A stretch of DNA of 64,000 nt, taken from assembly GCF_018380615.1 (NCBI RefSeq), contig NZ_JAGYVZ010000003.1:248001-312000 (forward strand), written 5' to 3'. This document shows, in pieces, positions 54,073 to 62,532 of the stretch. This DNA is from Flavobacterium psychroterrae. Lineage in GTDB: Bacteria > Bacteroidota > Bacteroidia > Flavobacteriales > Flavobacteriaceae. Each line of letters starts with the position of its first letter. Position 1 is the first letter of the stretch. The position numbers were made by a program, and so were the translations under genes. Under the pieces are notes generated by a model. It was given only the letters and a program-made list of their open reading frames with translations. It was not told where the DNA came from and ran no database searches.

Positions 54073-55089
54073 TTATTCTAAAACAGAATAATCCCCAATG
54101 CTGATACTGGTGAATTTACCATCATAAACAACGTGATTTCCTATCATTGCATTGTCTAAGTTAGCATTTTTTATTTGAGAATAGGTTTGCACTAAACTAT
54201 TTTTAATCGAACTGTCAATTACATGGCAACCTTTTCCTAAAGAGACATTTGGTCCAACTGTTGCGTTTTTCAATACTACATTTTCACCAATATAACATGG
54301 CGGAATGATAGTTGAGTTGTCTAACGTAACATCATAATCTACTAAATGTTCTCCGTCATTGTGCAAAAATCCTAACATTCTCGAATTTGTTTCAACGGTT
54401 ACATCTTTGTTTCCGCAATCCATCCATTCGTCAACGCTCCCGGTTTTAAAAACTTTACCGTTCACCATCATCGCTTTGATTCCGTCATTGATTTGATATT
54501 CTCCTCCATTTTGAATATTGTTATCCAAAACGCCTTGAAGTTCTTTTTTCAAATCTTCAACTTCCTTGAAATAGTAGATTCCGATAACGGCTAAATCGCT
54601 TACAAATTCTTTTGGTTTTTCAACCAATTCTATAATTTCATTATTTGAATTTAATTTTACAACTCCAAAAGCTTCTGGCTGTTCTACTTGTTTTACCCAA
54701 ATTACAGCATCTGCAGCAGGATCTAATTCAAAATCTGCTCTGATTAAGGTATCTGCGTAAGCAATTACTGCCGGACCTGATAAAGAATCTTTTGCACACA
54801 TAATTGCGTGACCTGTTCCTAAAGGTAAATCCTGACGGTAGATTGAAGCTTTTGCCCCTAAACTTCCTGCCAATTCTTCCAGACTTGTAACAAGATCTTC
54901 TCCAAAAAACGCTTCGTCTCCTAAAATAAAAGCAACTTCTTCAATAGGTTGTTTTAATATTTTAGCAATGTCTTCGACTAAACGATGTACGATAGATTTT
55001 CCTGCAACTGGAATTAATGGTTTAGGAACTGTTAATGTATGTGGTCTAAGTCTTGATCCTCGACCTGCCATTGGAACGATTATTTTCAT
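54073..55089 (-). CDS. Sugar-phosphate nucleotidyltransferase
   Basis: 338 residues. N-terminal nucleotidyltransferase Rossmann domain with IVPMAGRGSRLRPHTLTVPKPLIPVAGK, LPLGTGHAIM and VIAYADTLI; then ELVEKPKEF and EWMDCGN. The C-terminal third (about 250-338) has hexapeptide-like repeats of a left-handed beta-helix. Makes an NDP-sugar from sugar 1-phosphate; which sugar and nucleotide cannot be read from the sequence (glucose-1-P and mannose-1-P types are closest). Near a flippase, so a cell-surface polysaccharide role is plausible. Confidence 0.88.
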   Translation of the reverse strand: MKIIVPMAGRGSRLRPHTLTVPKPLIPVAGKSIVHRLVEDIAKILKQPIEEVAFILGDEAFFGEDLVTSLEELAGSLGAKASIYRQDLPLGTGHAIMCAKDSLSGPAVIAYADTLIRADFELDPAADAVIWVKQVEQPEAFGVVKLNSNNEIIELVEKPKEFVSDLAVIGIYYFKEVEDLKKELQGVLDNNIQNGGEYQINDGIKAMMVNGKVFKTGSVDEWMDCGNKDVTVETNSRMLGFLHNDGEHLVDYDVTLDNSTIIPPCYIGENVVLKNATVGPNVSLGKGCHVIDSSIKNSLVQTYSQIKNANLDNAMIGNHVVYDGKFTSISIGDYSVLE

Positions 55090-55415
55090 TTTGTTTTTTT
55101 ATTTTATTTGAAGATTAAAAAAAATCCTCTTAGTTTGGTTCTAATTTTTACCGCAAAGCTCAGAAACTGAAAACTGTTTACTGCAACTGAAAACTATTTT
55201 ACCGCAAAGTTCACAAAGGTTTTTCGCAAAGTTCACTAAGTTTATGCATTTCATTTTTTAAGTTCGCAAGTTCAGAAACTGAAAACTGCTTACTGCGACT
55301 GCGAACTGATGATTTACTGTGACTGCCACTGAAAACTATTCAACCGCCCAGGTCACAAAGTTCAGAAACTGAAAACTGCGACTGAAAACTGTTTACTGCA
55401 ACTGCGACTAAAAAC
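55090..55415. repeat. Gap filled with CAACTGAAAACTG-type repeats
   Basis: About 325 bases with no gene. CAGAAACTGAAAACTG begins at 55161, 55273 and 55363. Shorter variants (CAACTGAAAACTA, CCACTGAAAACTA, CGACTGAAAACTG) and CGCAAAGTTCACAAAG words fill the rest. Simple, degenerate, interspersed. Confidence 0.8.
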
Positions 55416-55850
55416 TTACTTCACTCCTGTACTTCCAAATCCGCCTTCGCCTCTTGAGGTTTCAGAAAGTTCTGCAACTTCCATCCATTCTGCTCTTTCG
55501 TGTTTGGCAATAATTAATTGTGCAATTCGTTCTCCGTTTTCGATTACAAATTCTTCATTTGATAAATTTACTAAAATTACGCCTATTTCTCCTCTATAAT
55601 CGGCATCAACTGTTCCCGGAGAATTTAAAACCGTTACTCCTCTTTTTGCTGCTAAGCCGCTTCTTGGTCGAACTTGAGCTTCGTAACCAATTGGTAATTC
55701 TATAAAAAGTCCCGTTTTTACAATGGTTCTTTCTAATGGTTTTAACGTAATAGATTCAGTTAAATTGGCACGTAAATCCATTCCTGCCGAAGCAATTGTT
55801 TCGTAGTTTGGTAAAGCGTGCTGTGATTTGTTGATTATTTGTATTTTCAT
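55416..55850 (-). CDS. dut: dUTP diphosphatase
   Basis: 144 residues. Hydrolyses dUTP to dUMP, keeping uracil out of DNA. All five trimeric dUTPase motifs are present: [43 protein letters not shown] and the C-terminal [10 protein letters not shown]. Lies 29 bases after the flippase gene in the same direction. Confidence 0.97.
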   Translation of the reverse strand: MKIQIINKSQHALPNYETIASAGMDLRANLTESITLKPLERTIVKTGLFIELPIGYEAQVRPRSGLAAKRGVTVLNSPGTVDADYRGEIGVILVNLSNEEFVIENGERIAQLIIAKHERAEWMEVAELSETSRGEGGFGSTGVK

Positions 55851-55879
55851 TTTTTATTTAAAAAGATTAAAAAGTATCA

Positions 55880-57340
55880 CTACTTTCTATTCATAATTCC
55901 TTTGATTGTTTCTTTTTCGTTGTGATAAACAAAATACATGAAGGCTAATAATAACGGAACTCCTACGAAATAATTTTCTCTAAATCCGTAAAAAGAAATA
56001 GCCGAAAATGCAATTGAGATTCCTAAATAAGCTCCAATTTTGTTCATATCATAAGGTATTGGATAATATTTATTTCCTAAAACATATGATATTAACATCA
56101 TACTTCCGTAAGCCGAAATAGTGGCAATCGCTGAACCGTAGTAACTGTATTTTGGAATTAAAAAATAATTTAAAACCAATGTTACAATAGCTCCAACAAT
56201 TGAAATATAAGCGCCAATTTTTGTTTTATCAGTCAATTTATACCAAACTGATAAGTTGTTGTAAATTCCTAAAAAGAAATTCGCCAAAATAATTAACGGA
56301 ACTACTTTCATCGCTTCCCAATAGGCTTTATTGTCCAGCAGAAGATATTTTAAAACATCGGCAAAAACAATTACTCCTAATAATATTAAAGACCCCAGAA
56401 TAACGAAATATTTTGTGATTACGGCATAAGTTTGTGGTGCGTTTGCGCTTTTAGCGTGGCTGAAAAAGAAAGGTTCTATGCCTAATCTAAAAGCTGTTGC
56501 GAATAAAACCATAAACAATCCTAACTTATAACAAGCAGAATAGGCTCCAACTTCTGACTTTGCAAGATTTTCAGGTAATAGGTATCCTAATAGAATTTTA
56601 TCGAAATGTTCGTTAACCGCGAATGCAAGTCCGGCTACCAAAATTGGCAAACCATATTTCATCATTTTTTTCCAAAGTACAGGATCGAATTTTTTCCCAA
56701 GTGAAAGATAATTTGGCGAAAGCACTATAAAAGTGGCTAAGCTTGCCAATAAATTTGCGATGAAAATATAGGCAATTTGAAAATTCTCTACATATAAATT
56801 ATCCCAAACTGAATTAGGATTTGAAGCCGCAAGCTTTGGCAAATAAATTAAGAAGAATATGTTCAGTAATAAATTAATTACCACATTTCCAATTTTAATT
56901 GCTGCATAAACCATCGGTCTTTGATTGGCTCTTAATTTAGAAAATGGTATTAAAACCAAAGCATCAAGAACTAAAATCCAAACCGTATATGTTATATATT
57001 GTACATCAACATCTGCAAGATTTGCGAGTGTGTTTCTAAAAATCAAAGCGACAAATAAGAAAACAATTGACGACCAAAATATCGATATTGTCGAAGTTGC
57101 AATTACGTTTTTCTTGTCTTCCTCGGCACTGTAAAATCTAAAAAATGCCGTTTCCATTCCGTATGAAAGTACCACATTAAAGAAAACCATCCATGATAAA
57201 ACTATCGAAACCTCGCCATATTCTGCAGTTGGTAATATACCCGTATATAATCTTACCAATAAAAAACTTAGCATTCTCGGCAAAACCGTTGCTAATCCGT
57301 AAATAGCAGTTTGTTTGAACAGATTTTTATATAATCCCAA
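55880..57340 (-). CDS. Wzx-type polysaccharide flippase
   Basis: 486 residues from TTG 57340. About 14 membrane spans of the MVF/oligosaccharide flippase fold: FKQTAIYGLATVLPRMLSFL at the start, YSACYKLGLFMVLFATAFRLG near the middle. Moves lipid-linked oligosaccharides across the inner membrane. The longer TTG start at 57370 overlaps the -7 box at 57368-57375, so the start at 57340 (giving M-GLYKNLFKQ) is preferred, matching how family members begin. Confidence 0.88.
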   Translation of the reverse strand: MGLYKNLFKQTAIYGLATVLPRMLSFLLVRLYTGILPTAEYGEVSIVLSWMVFFNVVLSYGMETAFFRFYSAEEDKKNVIATSTISIFWSSIVFLFVALIFRNTLANLADVDVQYITYTVWILVLDALVLIPFSKLRANQRPMVYAAIKIGNVVINLLLNIFFLIYLPKLAASNPNSVWDNLYVENFQIAYIFIANLLASLATFIVLSPNYLSLGKKFDPVLWKKMMKYGLPILVAGLAFAVNEHFDKILLGYLLPENLAKSEVGAYSACYKLGLFMVLFATAFRLGIEPFFFSHAKSANAPQTYAVITKYFVILGSLILLGVIVFADVLKYLLLDNKAYWEAMKVVPLIILANFFLGIYNNLSVWYKLTDKTKIGAYISIVGAIVTLVLNYFLIPKYSYYGSAIATISAYGSMMLISYVLGNKYYPIPYDMNKIGAYLGISIAFSAISFYGFRENYFVGVPLLLAFMYFVYHNEKETIKGIMNRK

Positions 57341-57367
57341 AATATATGTGTAATAAAGTTTATGGAA

Positions 57368-57375
57368 CAAAAATA
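57368..57375 (-). promoter_or_regulatory. -7 box ahead of flippase gene
   Basis: Minus-strand TATTTTTG fits TAnnTTTG. It overlaps the longest possible start codon at 57370 and so decides the start at 57340. -33 not visible. Confidence 0.5.
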
Positions 57376-57434
57376 ACCAATTCTTTGGTTTATTATTGAT
57401 TTTGCTGGTTCAATAAAAAAACTTGGCTTTAATT

Positions 57435-57881
57435 TTAGTGTGTTAATTTGTTTTCATCTAAAATTTTAACAAAATGAAAGCCTTTTGGTCCGTAACCTTG
57501 ATTATAATAGAATCTATGTGCGGCAAAATTTCCTGTAAATGCATCTAAAACTATGCTGCTGCAGTCTAAATCTATTGCTTTTTGTTCGATATAATCCGTT
57601 AGTAACTTTCCTATTCCTTTTGAGCGATAGTTTGGGTTTACTACAAAATTATCTATTTCGAGATATTTCCCTGTCCATAATTTAGTAGCAGACCAACAAC
57701 CTGTAATTCCTAAACAAATATCTTCATCAAAAACTCCGATTTGAATATAGTTATGCGGAACCATTTCAGACAGATATGCTTCATATTTTTCAACCGATAA
57801 ATTAGGATAAAGAAATCGCATGGTTTCTATCTGCGTCAGCATTGCCGGTATAGTTGTAAGTTCTTTTATTTTTAGTTTCAT
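57435..57881 (-). CDS. GNAT family N-acetyltransferase
   Basis: 148 residues from ATG 57881 (an upstream ATG at 57920 would add 13 residues of AT-rich, non-family sequence). Acetyl-CoA-binding motif A reads NPNYRSKGIGKLLTDYIEQKA. Core GNAT strands EIDNFVVNPNY and SIVLDAFTGNFAAHRFYYNQGYG are present. Acetylates an unknown amine. Separate unit, following the gene-free 57.9-58.6 kb stretch. Confidence 0.88.
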   Translation of the reverse strand: MKLKIKELTTIPAMLTQIETMRFLYPNLSVEKYEAYLSEMVPHNYIQIGVFDEDICLGITGCWSATKLWTGKYLEIDNFVVNPNYRSKGIGKLLTDYIEQKAIDLDCSSIVLDAFTGNFAAHRFYYNQGYGPKGFHFVKILDENKLTH

Positions 57882-58016
57882 TTTATTAAAATAGATCTCA
57901 AAATTACTCATTTTTTTCATTGCCTTTTATATAATTTAATATGTAATAATTAATGCAGATGTGAAATCTATAATAAACTCTAAAAATTGTATAAATATAA
58001 AAATGTACTTGTGTCT

Positions 58017-58024
58017 TAACTTTG
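58017..58024 (+). promoter_or_regulatory. -7 box ahead of the 90-bp repeats
   Basis: TAACTTTG matches TAnnTTTG exactly and points into the repeat array. No -33 TTG at normal spacing. Confidence 0.45.
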
Positions 58025-58078
58025 TATCAAGGGAATGAGCAAAGCTAAAATACAACCCTTCAAAAAAAGTATAGCATT

Positions 58079-58310
58079 GGGACTAATAAAGCTAGTTTGT
58101 TCCCACAAAAGACAAAGCACATAGGGATTGATTCTGCTGAAATGTAACCCTCAAAAAAACAGAGCCCTGGGACTAATAAAGCTAGTTTGTTCCCATAAAA
58201 GACAAAGCACATAGGGATTAATTCTGCTGAAATGTAACCCTCAAAAAAACAGAGCATTGGGACTAATAAAGCTAGTTTGTTCCCATAAAAGACAAAGCGC
58301 TGCAGGGTGA
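58079..58310. repeat. 90-bp tandem repeat array
   Basis: GACTAATAAAGCTAGTTTG starts at 58081, 58171 and 58261, an exact 90-base period. Copies 1 and 2 differ at only a few positions; copy 3 diverges after about 40 bases. A degenerate half-copy lies at 58031-58078. Confidence 0.95.
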
Positions 58311-58328
58311 TAAATCTGCAAAATAATT

Positions 58329-58384
58329 TTATAAAATGGAACTGATTCTCAGTTTTGGATAAATTGGGAATCACCATTTTATAA
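58329..58384 (+). repeat. Branched stem-loop downstream of repeats
   Basis: Perfect 11-bp outer stem (58329-58339 with 58374-58384) and an inner hairpin AACTGA TTC TCAGTT (58340-58354). Confidence 0.8.
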
Positions 58385-58423
58385 GTTAAAAATTAAAAAA
58401 AACTAAAACTACTATATAAAAGC

Positions 58424-58458
58424 AAAAGAGCCGACAAATAATTTGTTGGCTCTTTTTT
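58424..58458 (+). terminator. Strong terminator, plus strand
   Basis: AAAAGAGCCGACAAAT (58424-58439) pairs with ATTTGTTGGCTCTTTT (58441-58456), one G-T wobble, single-base loop centre, followed by T. No protein gene on the plus strand ends here, which supports a transcribed RNA upstream. Confidence 0.9.
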
Positions 58459-58549
58459 TGTTTTATATTCTTTTTAAATGTAACTACAGCCATTTCCAAT
58501 ATTTAAAAAATCTTCCAGACTTCAAAATGGAAATGAATTATAAAAAAAA

Positions 58550-58567
58550 CCGACAATTACTTGTCGG
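58550..58567 (-). terminator. atp operon terminator
   Basis: CCGACAA TTAC TTGTCGG, with a run of T on the minus strand, 26 bases after the atpG stop. Confidence 0.88.
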
Positions 58568-58592
58568 CTCTTTTTTATATGTCTTGAATAAA

Positions 58593-59453
58593 TTATCCGT
58601 TCAAAGCTTCTGCTCCACCAACGATCTCAAGGATTTCACTAGTAATAGATGCCTGACGTGCTTTATTATAAGTCAATTTCAATTGGTTTCTTAATTCAGT
58701 TGCGTTGTCAGTTGCTTTGTGCATAGCTGTCATACGTGCTCCATGTTCTGAAGCAAATGAATCGCGAATACCTTTGTACAATTGTGTTTTTAATGACTTA
58801 GGAATCAAAGTCAATACAATTTCTTCTTTTGAAGGCTCGAAAATATAATCTCCGGTTGAAACCGGTATGTCAGATTTAATTGGAGCTAACGGTAAAAACT
58901 GCTCTGTTTGAACAATTTGTGTCGCAGCATTTTTAAACTGATTGTAGATTAATTCGATTCTGTCATATTCTCCTGATAAGAACTTTTCAGTTAAATTATC
59001 AGCAATTCCTGCAACATTTTCAAAAGTTAAATGATCAAAAATCGCATTATGATGACCGTGTACTTTATGCGTTTTAGTTAAAACATCATTTCCTTTTTTA
59101 CCAATAGCAAAAACGTCAACTTGTTTTCCTGCGTAAAATACAGTACGGTTTTTAATCTCTTTAATTACATTCGTATTAAATGCTCCACATAAACCTCTAT
59201 TTGAAGTTATAGCAACAAGCAATACTTTTTTTACTTCACGTTGTGTTGTGTAATCTCCTCCTACTTCACCATCAAGTGTAGCAGAAAGGTTTTGCAACAG
59301 CTCCGTTAATTTCTCGGCATAAGGGCGCATTGCAGTGATTGCATCTTGTGCTTTCTTAAGCTTTGCAGCAGAAACCATTTTCATTGCCGATGTAATTTGC
59401 ATCGTCGATGAAACGGAAGTAATTCTATTACGGATTTCCTTTAAATTTGCCAT
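58593..59453 (-). CDS. atpG: ATP synthase subunit gamma
   Basis: 286 residues. Central rotor shaft of F1. Typical N-terminal MANLKEIRNRITSVSSTMQITSAMKMVSAAKL and C-terminal ASEHGARMTAMHKATDNATEL. Last gene of the operon. It is separated from atpA by about 100 bases holding an inverted repeat. Confidence 0.97.
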   Translation of the reverse strand: MANLKEIRNRITSVSSTMQITSAMKMVSAAKLKKAQDAITAMRPYAEKLTELLQNLSATLDGEVGGDYTTQREVKKVLLVAITSNRGLCGAFNTNVIKEIKNRTVFYAGKQVDVFAIGKKGNDVLTKTHKVHGHHNAIFDHLTFENVAGIADNLTEKFLSGEYDRIELIYNQFKNAATQIVQTEQFLPLAPIKSDIPVSTGDYIFEPSKEEIVLTLIPKSLKTQLYKGIRDSFASEHGARMTAMHKATDNATELRNQLKLTYNKARQASITSEILEIVGGAEALNG

Positions 59454-59488
59454 CTTTATATTAGTCTAAAGTCATAAAGTCATAAAGT

Positions 59489-59534
59489 CAAAAGTCTAAA
59501 ATATCAATCTTTAAGATTTGACTTTAGACTTTTG
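59489..59534. repeat. Inverted repeat between atpA and atpG
   Basis: CAAAAGTCTAAA (59489-59500) pairs perfectly with TTTAGACTTTTG (59523-59534), with a small AATCTTTAAGATT palindrome in the loop; AAAGTCATAAAGTCATAAAG repeats lie just before it. Located inside the atp operon, so it will be transcribed. Confidence 0.85.
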
Positions 59535-59556
59535 GCTTTAAAACCTTTGACTAATT

Positions 59557-61134
59557 TTAGTTATATTTTGCTGAAATTTCTTTTGCTGCTTTTTCAATAA
59601 CATCAGTAATGTTGTCATCTAATTTACCAGCTTTCAAAGCATTAAGCGTATCTTTATGTTTACTGTTTAGGTAAGCTAAGAAATCAGCTTCAAACTCTTT
59701 TACTTTATTTACAGGAACGTTTCTTAATAAGTTTTTAGAACCAGCGTAAATAATAGCTACTTGATTTTCTACTGGATAAGGATCGTTCAAACCTTGTTTC
59801 AGGATCTCAACGTTTCTTCTACCTTTTTCAATTACGTTTAATGTAACTGAATCCAAGTCAGAACCAAATTTAGCGAAAGCTTCTAATTCACGGAATTGAG
59901 CCTGATCTAATTTTAAAGTTCCTGAAACTTTTTTCATTGATTTAATCTGAGCATTACCTCCAACACGAGATACAGAGATACCTACGTTAATAGCAGGACG
60001 AACTCCAGAGTTGAACAAATCTCCATCAAGGAAAATCTGACCATCTGTAATCGAAATTACGTTTGTTGGGATATATGCAGAAACGTCACCAGCCTGAGTT
60101 TCAATAATTGGCAATGCAGTTAATGAACCACCACCTTTTACGATAGACTTGATAGAATCTGGTAAATCGTTCATGTTTTTAGCAATTCCATCATCTGCAA
60201 TTACTTTACAAGCACGCTCTAATAAACGAGAGTGTAAGTAGAAAACGTCTCCAGGGTAAGCTTCACGTCCCGGTGGTCTTCTTAATAAAAGAGAAACCTC
60301 ACGGTAAGCAACAGCTTGTTTAGATAAATCATCATACACAATAAGTGCAGGACGACCTGAATCTCTAAAATATTCTCCAATTGCAGCACCTGCGAAAGGA
60401 GCGTAAACTTGCATTGGAGCCGGATCAGAAGCATTTGCTGCTACAATAACTGTATAAGCCATTGCACCTTTTTCTTCTAACATTTTAGCGATTCCTGCTA
60501 CAGTTGAAGCTTTTTGCCCAATTGCAACATATATACAGAATACAGGTTTTCCTGCATCGTAAAATTCTTTTTGATTTAAGATTGTATCGATACAAACAGT
60601 TGATTTACCTGTTTGACGGTCACCAATTACAAGCTCACGTTGTCCACGACCAACCGGGATCATAGCATCAACTGCTTTCACTCCTGTTTGTAATGGCTCA
60701 GTTACCGGCTGACGGAAGATAACACCAGGTGCTTTTCTTTCTAAAGGCATTTCGTATAAGTCTCCACCAATTGGTCCTTTTCCATCAATTGGAAAACCAA
60801 GAGTGTTAACAACACGTCCTACCATTTGCTCACCTACTTTAAGAGATGCAATACGTTGTGTTCTTTTTGCTGTTGAACCTTCTTTGATTCCTGTTGATGG
60901 TCCTAAAAGTACCACACCAACATTGTCTTCTTCAAGATTCAATACAATAGCTTCAAGTCCGTTGTCAAATTCAACTAACTCACCATATTGTACATTCGAT
61001 AACCCGTAAATACGAGCAATACCATCTCCAACCTGAAGTACTGTTCCTACTTCTTCTAGCGTAGCACCAGATTCAAAACCTTCTACTTGCTTTCTTAATA
61101 TTGCTGAAATTTCAGCAGGTTTGATTTCCGCCAT
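59557..61134 (-). CDS. atpA: ATP synthase subunit alpha
   Basis: 525 residues. Non-catalytic nucleotide-binding F1 subunit. P-loop [26 protein letters not shown], and [32 protein letters not shown] all present. Between atpH and atpG. Confidence 0.98.
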   Translation of the reverse strand: MAEIKPAEISAILRKQVEGFESGATLEEVGTVLQVGDGIARIYGLSNVQYGELVEFDNGLEAIVLNLEEDNVGVVLLGPSTGIKEGSTAKRTQRIASLKVGEQMVGRVVNTLGFPIDGKGPIGGDLYEMPLERKAPGVIFRQPVTEPLQTGVKAVDAMIPVGRGQRELVIGDRQTGKSTVCIDTILNQKEFYDAGKPVFCIYVAIGQKASTVAGIAKMLEEKGAMAYTVIVAANASDPAPMQVYAPFAGAAIGEYFRDSGRPALIVYDDLSKQAVAYREVSLLLRRPPGREAYPGDVFYLHSRLLERACKVIADDGIAKNMNDLPDSIKSIVKGGGSLTALPIIETQAGDVSAYIPTNVISITDGQIFLDGDLFNSGVRPAINVGISVSRVGGNAQIKSMKKVSGTLKLDQAQFRELEAFAKFGSDLDSVTLNVIEKGRRNVEILKQGLNDPYPVENQVAIIYAGSKNLLRNVPVNKVKEFEADFLAYLNSKHKDTLNALKAGKLDDNITDVIEKAAKEISAKYN

Positions 61135-61172
61135 CTTAATTTATAATTTAGACACTTTTATGTGTGATAAAA

Positions 61173-61706
61173 CTAATTACTTAACTCTCTTTTTAATACC
61201 TGCAATCTGTTTGCAACAGATGCATTGTATTGTTGATCACCTATTCTTAAAATAAATCCTCCAATGATTGATGGATCTACTATATTTTCTATTGTTATTT
61301 TCTTATCTGATAATGTAGCTACTTTAGCTAAAACTTTAGCTTCAAGATCTGCATCCATAGGAATTGCTGTTGTAACTTTTGCTACTTCAACTCCATTACT
61401 TTCATCAAATAATTTCTTGTATTCCAGAGCAATTGCTTCCAGAATTTCGAATCTTTTGTTTTCAAATAATAAATGAAATAAACCTTTAGTTACTCCATTT
61501 ACATTTGCAAAAACTTCTAAAAGAGCACTTTCCTTAACTTCAACTTTTGTAGTTGGGTTTTGAATAAAGGTACTCAATTCTGAATTGGTGTCAATTACTG
61601 TAGCAATCGACTTCATATCGTCATTCACAGTTTCAGCAACTCCTTTAGAGTTTGCTAAGTCCAGAATTGCTTTTGCATAACGAATTGCTGCTCTTGTACT
61701 TGCCAT
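61173..61706 (-). CDS. atpH: ATP synthase subunit delta
   Basis: 177 residues, OSCP/delta family. Stator link between F1 and the b subunits. N-terminal RAAIRYAKAILDLANSKG and C-terminal IDPSIIGGF-type segment (VDPSIIGGFILRIGDQQYN) are diagnostic. Four bases after atpF. Confidence 0.95.
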   Translation of the reverse strand: MASTRAAIRYAKAILDLANSKGVAETVNDDMKSIATVIDTNSELSTFIQNPTTKVEVKESALLEVFANVNGVTKGLFHLLFENKRFEILEAIALEYKKLFDESNGVEVAKVTTAIPMDADLEAKVLAKVATLSDKKITIENIVDPSIIGGFILRIGDQQYNASVANRLQVLKRELSN

Positions 61707-61710
61707 AATA

Positions 61711-62211
61711 TTAGTTTAACTTTACGTCACCTAACATTTTCTCAACTAATTTAGTTTGAGATTCTTTGTTAGATAATTCTTCTTTCAACAATTTTTCAGC
61801 AATGCTTAATGATAAAGTTGAAACTTGTAATTTCAATTCTGCCATAGCAGCATTTTTTTCACTTTCGATAGCTGCTTTCGCCTGCTCGATCATTTTTTGA
61901 CCTTGCTCTTGTGCTTCGTTTTTAGAATCAGCAATCATTTTCTCTCTCATTTCACGAGCTTCTTTTAGCATCGCGTCACGTTCTGCACGAGCTTCATTCA
62001 AAATTCTTTGATTGTCAGCTTGTAAATTTTCCATTTCTCTCTTTGCATTTTCAGCAGAAAGTAATGCATTTTTAATACCTTCTTCTCTTGCTGTGATAGA
62101 TTCCATAATTGGTTTCCATGCAAATTTTACTAAAAGTAAAATTAAAACCAACAAGATTAAAGCTTGCCAAAAGAATAAACCGAATGAAAAATCGTTAATT
62201 AACTTATCCAT
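61711..62211 (-). CDS. atpF: ATP synthase subunit b
   Basis: 166 residues. Single N-terminal membrane span (FGLFFWQALILLVLILLLVK) followed by a long charged helix (MESITAREEGIKNALLSAEN and onward), the peripheral stalk of ATP synthase. Confidence 0.96.
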   Translation of the reverse strand: MDKLINDFSFGLFFWQALILLVLILLLVKFAWKPIMESITAREEGIKNALLSAENAKREMENLQADNQRILNEARAERDAMLKEAREMREKMIADSKNEAQEQGQKMIEQAKAAIESEKNAAMAELKLQVSTLSLSIAEKLLKEELSNKESQTKLVEKMLGDVKLN

Positions 62212-62301
62212 TTTATAACTATATTAAAATATTTAATTTCTTTTTTTAAAAGTAACAACACCTTTAACCAACCGTTAAAGATGTTGTTATTTCTTTCTTT
62301 A

Positions 62302-62499
62302 TTATTTTCCTAAGATTAAAGCAGCAAATGCTAAACCTTCTAATAAAGCCGCGATAATAATCATCGCAGTTTGAATTTTACCTGCAGCTTCTGGCTGACG
62401 AGCAATAGCGTCCATAGCAGATCCACCGATTTTACCTAAACCTAAACCTGCTCCGATTACTACTAATCCAGCACCTACTAAAGTTGGAATTGTTCCCAT
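62302..62499 (-). CDS. atpE: ATP synthase subunit c
   Basis: 65 residues, two membrane helices joined by the polar loop AIARQPE. The ion-binding Glu lies in ALLEGLAFA. The residue after it is Gly, not the Ser/Thr of Na+-type rings, so H+ coupling is likely. Confidence 0.97.
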   Translation of the reverse strand: MGTIPTLVGAGLVVIGAGLGLGKIGGSAMDAIARQPEAAGKIQTAMIIIAALLEGLAFAALILGK

Positions 62500-62532
62500 A
62501 ACTATTTATATATATAAAATTAAACTTCTAAA

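Larger units (their letters stand above)
58031..58456 (+). ncRNA. Candidate structured non-coding RNA made of 90-nt repeats
   Basis: A transcription unit can be proposed from a TAnnTTTG box at 58017-58024 to a terminator at 58424-58456. Its body contains 90-bp tandem units beginning GGGACTAATAAAGC at 58079, 58169 and 58259, with a decayed partial copy before them. Each unit can fold into two hairpins: GGGACTAA with TTGTTCCC, and GGGATTA (or GGGATTG) with TAACCC. The G/A change between copies keeps pairing through a G-U wobble. After the array, TTATAAAATGG (58329-58339) pairs perfectly with CCATTTTATAA (58374-58384) around an inner AACTGA/TCAGTT hairpin. No open frame on the plus strand. RNA expression is inferred. 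Confidence 0.5.
57921..58592. other. Gene-free stretch with repeats and structured elements
   Basis: About 670 bases between the GNAT gene and atpG. It holds a plus-strand -7 box (58017-58024), 90-bp tandem repeats (58031-58310), a perfect 11-bp stem-loop (58329-58384), a strong plus-strand terminator (58424-58456) and the atpG terminator (58550-58567), all listed separately. No protein gene is supported. Confidence 0.85.

Noticed and set aside
58079..58310. CRISPR-like array
   Set aside because: The 90-base units are directly adjacent without unique spacers, and no cas genes are in the window.
58060..58377. 105-codon minus-strand frame with three 30-residue repeats (GNKLALLVPMLCFFEGYISA)
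   Set aside because: It follows only from the 90-bp period being divisible by three; composition is unlike a real protein, there is no good start context, and the structure and terminator point to the plus strand.
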